Part shown: piece after piece, positions 62,958 through 64,000 of the stretch | Position numbering within the stretch: position 1 is the stretch's first letter | Layout: each line of letters starts with the position of its first letter | NCBI RefSeq assembly: GCF_024345205.1 | Contig: NZ_BROC01000005.1 | Coordinates: forward strand, 1 to 64,000 | DNA from: Lapidilactobacillus luobeiensis | GTDB taxonomy: Bacteria > Bacillota > Bacilli > Lactobacillales > Lactobacillaceae | Length of the DNA stretch: 64,000 bases | Reading direction: 5' to 3' | Translations under genes and position numbers: made by a program | Notes under the pieces: generated by a model | Seen by the model: only the letters and a program-made list of their open reading frames with translations | Databases searched by the model: none | Told to the model about the DNA's origin: nothing

Positions 62958-64000
62958 TTATTTATTTACTTTGATGCTGTACTTAGCTACAAATTCATCG
63001 GCCTGCTTTTGTAACGCTTTATCAACAGAAGTTCCATTCTTCTTAATATCATAACTTGCTGCTTCAATATAGTTACCTAGGTCTGCTGTATATGGGAATG
63101 CATAGCCTTCAATACTATCCTTACTGATTTCGTTCAGAGTTTGTAAAATTTCCTGATCACCATAATAAGCAAATTTCTTATGACTTGCTTCGGTGTCATA
63201 TGCTTTCGTATTCGCAGGCAAACCACTTAGATCCATATAGGACGCTAAACAATCTTGGTTAGTCAATGCGAATGAAATAAATTGTAATGCTGCTGTCGGA
63301 TTATTTGATTTCTTTGGTACATAATAACTTGAACCGCCACTCATTGGTGAATAGCTTTTCGCGCTTTCACTAATTGCAGGAACCTTACCAATTCTCCAAT
63401 CGCCACTGTCATCTGGATAATCATTCGCTTGGTATGAAGCTAGCCAACCACCAGCAAAGATCGCGCCACATTTTTGACCAATAGCTGTATAGTCCTTTGA
63501 GTTACCATATGAAACTAAATCAGCATCCTGGATTTTTTTGATAATTTGATATGCTTTCTTTACTTCAGGCTTTAGCAGATTTAAATTACCTGATTTATCG
63601 AACATTGAAAGTCCCTGTTCCTCAGTCAAATAGTTGACTAAGTCCAGCTCACCAGTATCACGCATGAAAAGCAAGTTCTTGCCAGTCTTGGCTTTTAGCT
63701 GTTTCCCTGCTTCAATGAACTCGTCCCATGTCTTGATATCGTCCATATCGATCCCAGCCGATTTGAAGGCTTTATCGTTATAGAACATCGCTGCGTTACC
63801 CCAATCATTTGGGAAACCATATGTTTTCTTACTTGGCGCAACATTTGCCAGCATATTCATTTTGGCGCTATAGAAGTTAGAACCATACTTCTTTACAAAA
63901 CCATAGTCTTCAGATGAATAGAAGTTCTTCTCAAATTTGTTAAAAATAGAGCCGGCATTACTATCTTGCAAGAAAATCAAATCTGGCATTTTCTCGCCTG
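62958..64000 (-). CDS. sugar ABC transporter substrate-binding protein, 5' end outside window
   Basis: 347 residues visible without signal peptide or start; the frame stays open to the window edge (GEKMPDLIFLQDSN). Family 1 solute-binding features: NDWGNAAMFYNDKAFKSAGI, TWDEFIEAGKQLKAKTGK, IFAGGWLASYQANDYPDDSG and PMSGGSSYYVPKKSNN. It is a lipoprotein receptor expected for an oligosaccharide later cut by GH35 and GH88. First visible gene of the operon; upstream genes may continue beyond 64000. Confidence 0.92.
   Translation of the reverse strand, partial: GEKMPDLIFLQDSNAGSIFNKFEKNFYSSEDYGFVKKYGSNFYSAKMNMLANVAPSKKTYGFPNDWGNAAMFYNDKAFKSAGIDMDDIKTWDEFIEAGKQLKAKTGKNLLFMRDTGELDLVNYLTEEQGLSMFDKSGNLNLLKPEVKKAYQIIKKIQDADLVSYGNSKDYTAIGQKCGAIFAGGWLASYQANDYPDDSGDWRIGKVPAISESAKSYSPMSGGSSYYVPKKSNNPTAALQFISFALTNQDCLASYMDLSGLPANTKAYDTEASHKKFAYYGDQEILQTLNEISKDSIEGYAFPYTADLGNYIEAASYDIKKNGTSVDKALQKQADEFVAKYSIKVNK

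Overview
The window looks like a chromosomal segment of a lactic acid bacterium of the Lactobacillaceae (Lactobacillus in the old broad sense). The grounds are a full-length xylulose-5-P/fructose-6-P phosphoketolase, a WxL/DUF916 surface-protein cluster, an LmrCD-like exporter pair, an OpuC-type compatible-solute importer with fused permease and binding protein, and typical Gram-positive promoters, Shine-Dalgarno sequences and terminators. I saw no rRNA, tRNA, CRISPR array, prophage or intact insertion sequence. Species cannot be fixed from the sequence alone.

Layout: 0.2-2.2 kb, a YeiH-type transporter and divergent LysR regulator. 2.2-5.3 kb, an acyl-CoA dehydrogenase-etfB-etfA operon, unusual for this group. 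5.5-7.1 kb, an XRE-ImmA/IrrE protease plus a DUF4411 PIN-like protein. 7.3-9.8 kb, an osmoprotectant ABC importer. 10.2-13.5 kb, phosphoketolase and a GntR regulator. 14.4-16.7 kb, a phosphatase and glpK. 16.9-20.1 kb, a three-gene WxL operon. 20.6-33.3 kb, an alpha-mannoside island (GH125, GH92, GH38, two ROK kinases, GntR-LacI and RpiR regulators) with no transporter of its own. 33.4-43.1 kb, a GyrI-like protein, alanine dehydrogenase, a CPBP protease, an AraC regulator, a heterodimeric ABC exporter and a MazEF pair. 43.2-51.8 kb, a penicillin-acylase-type hydrolase and a locus that reads as MurNAc-GlcNAc salvage (PTS EIIC, MurR-like RpiR, MurQ, esterase, GlcNAc/MurNAc kinase, MupG). 52.1-54.5 kb, an orphan membrane-anchored protein and a purine permease. 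54.7-64.0 kb, a nine-gene minus-strand glycan operon (ABC sugar importer, GH35, YitT, GH88, LacI, two phosphoesterases) that runs off the window end.

The most unusual content lies between the genes. About 15 copies of a ~125-bp imperfect palindrome (called here A, with a B subfamily) sit singly or in tandem pairs and triplets in many of the long intergenic regions from 26.6 to 50.7 kb. Arm sequences differ between copies but stay complementary, so whole stems change in a compensatory way around nearly invariant internal-loop motifs (CTAG opposite CGTA). A second, larger multi-branched family (C) occurs at the window start, 13.7-14.4, 36.9-37.1 and 41.8-42.3 kb. One C copy carries a B copy inserted in it, which points to mobility. 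These elements are my best candidate for an undescribed system: either a non-autonomous mobile element with hairpin ends or a family of structured RNAs.

How the genes fit together: sugar salvage dominates. Mannosidases and ROK kinases feed mannose phosphates into glycolysis. The Mur locus turns wall disaccharides into GlcNAc-6-P. GH35/GH88 process an imported uronic-acid-containing galactoside. Phosphoketolase and GlpK connect to central carbon flow. RpiR-type palindromes overlap the promoters of the Mur locus, and a cre-like site lies upstream of xfp.
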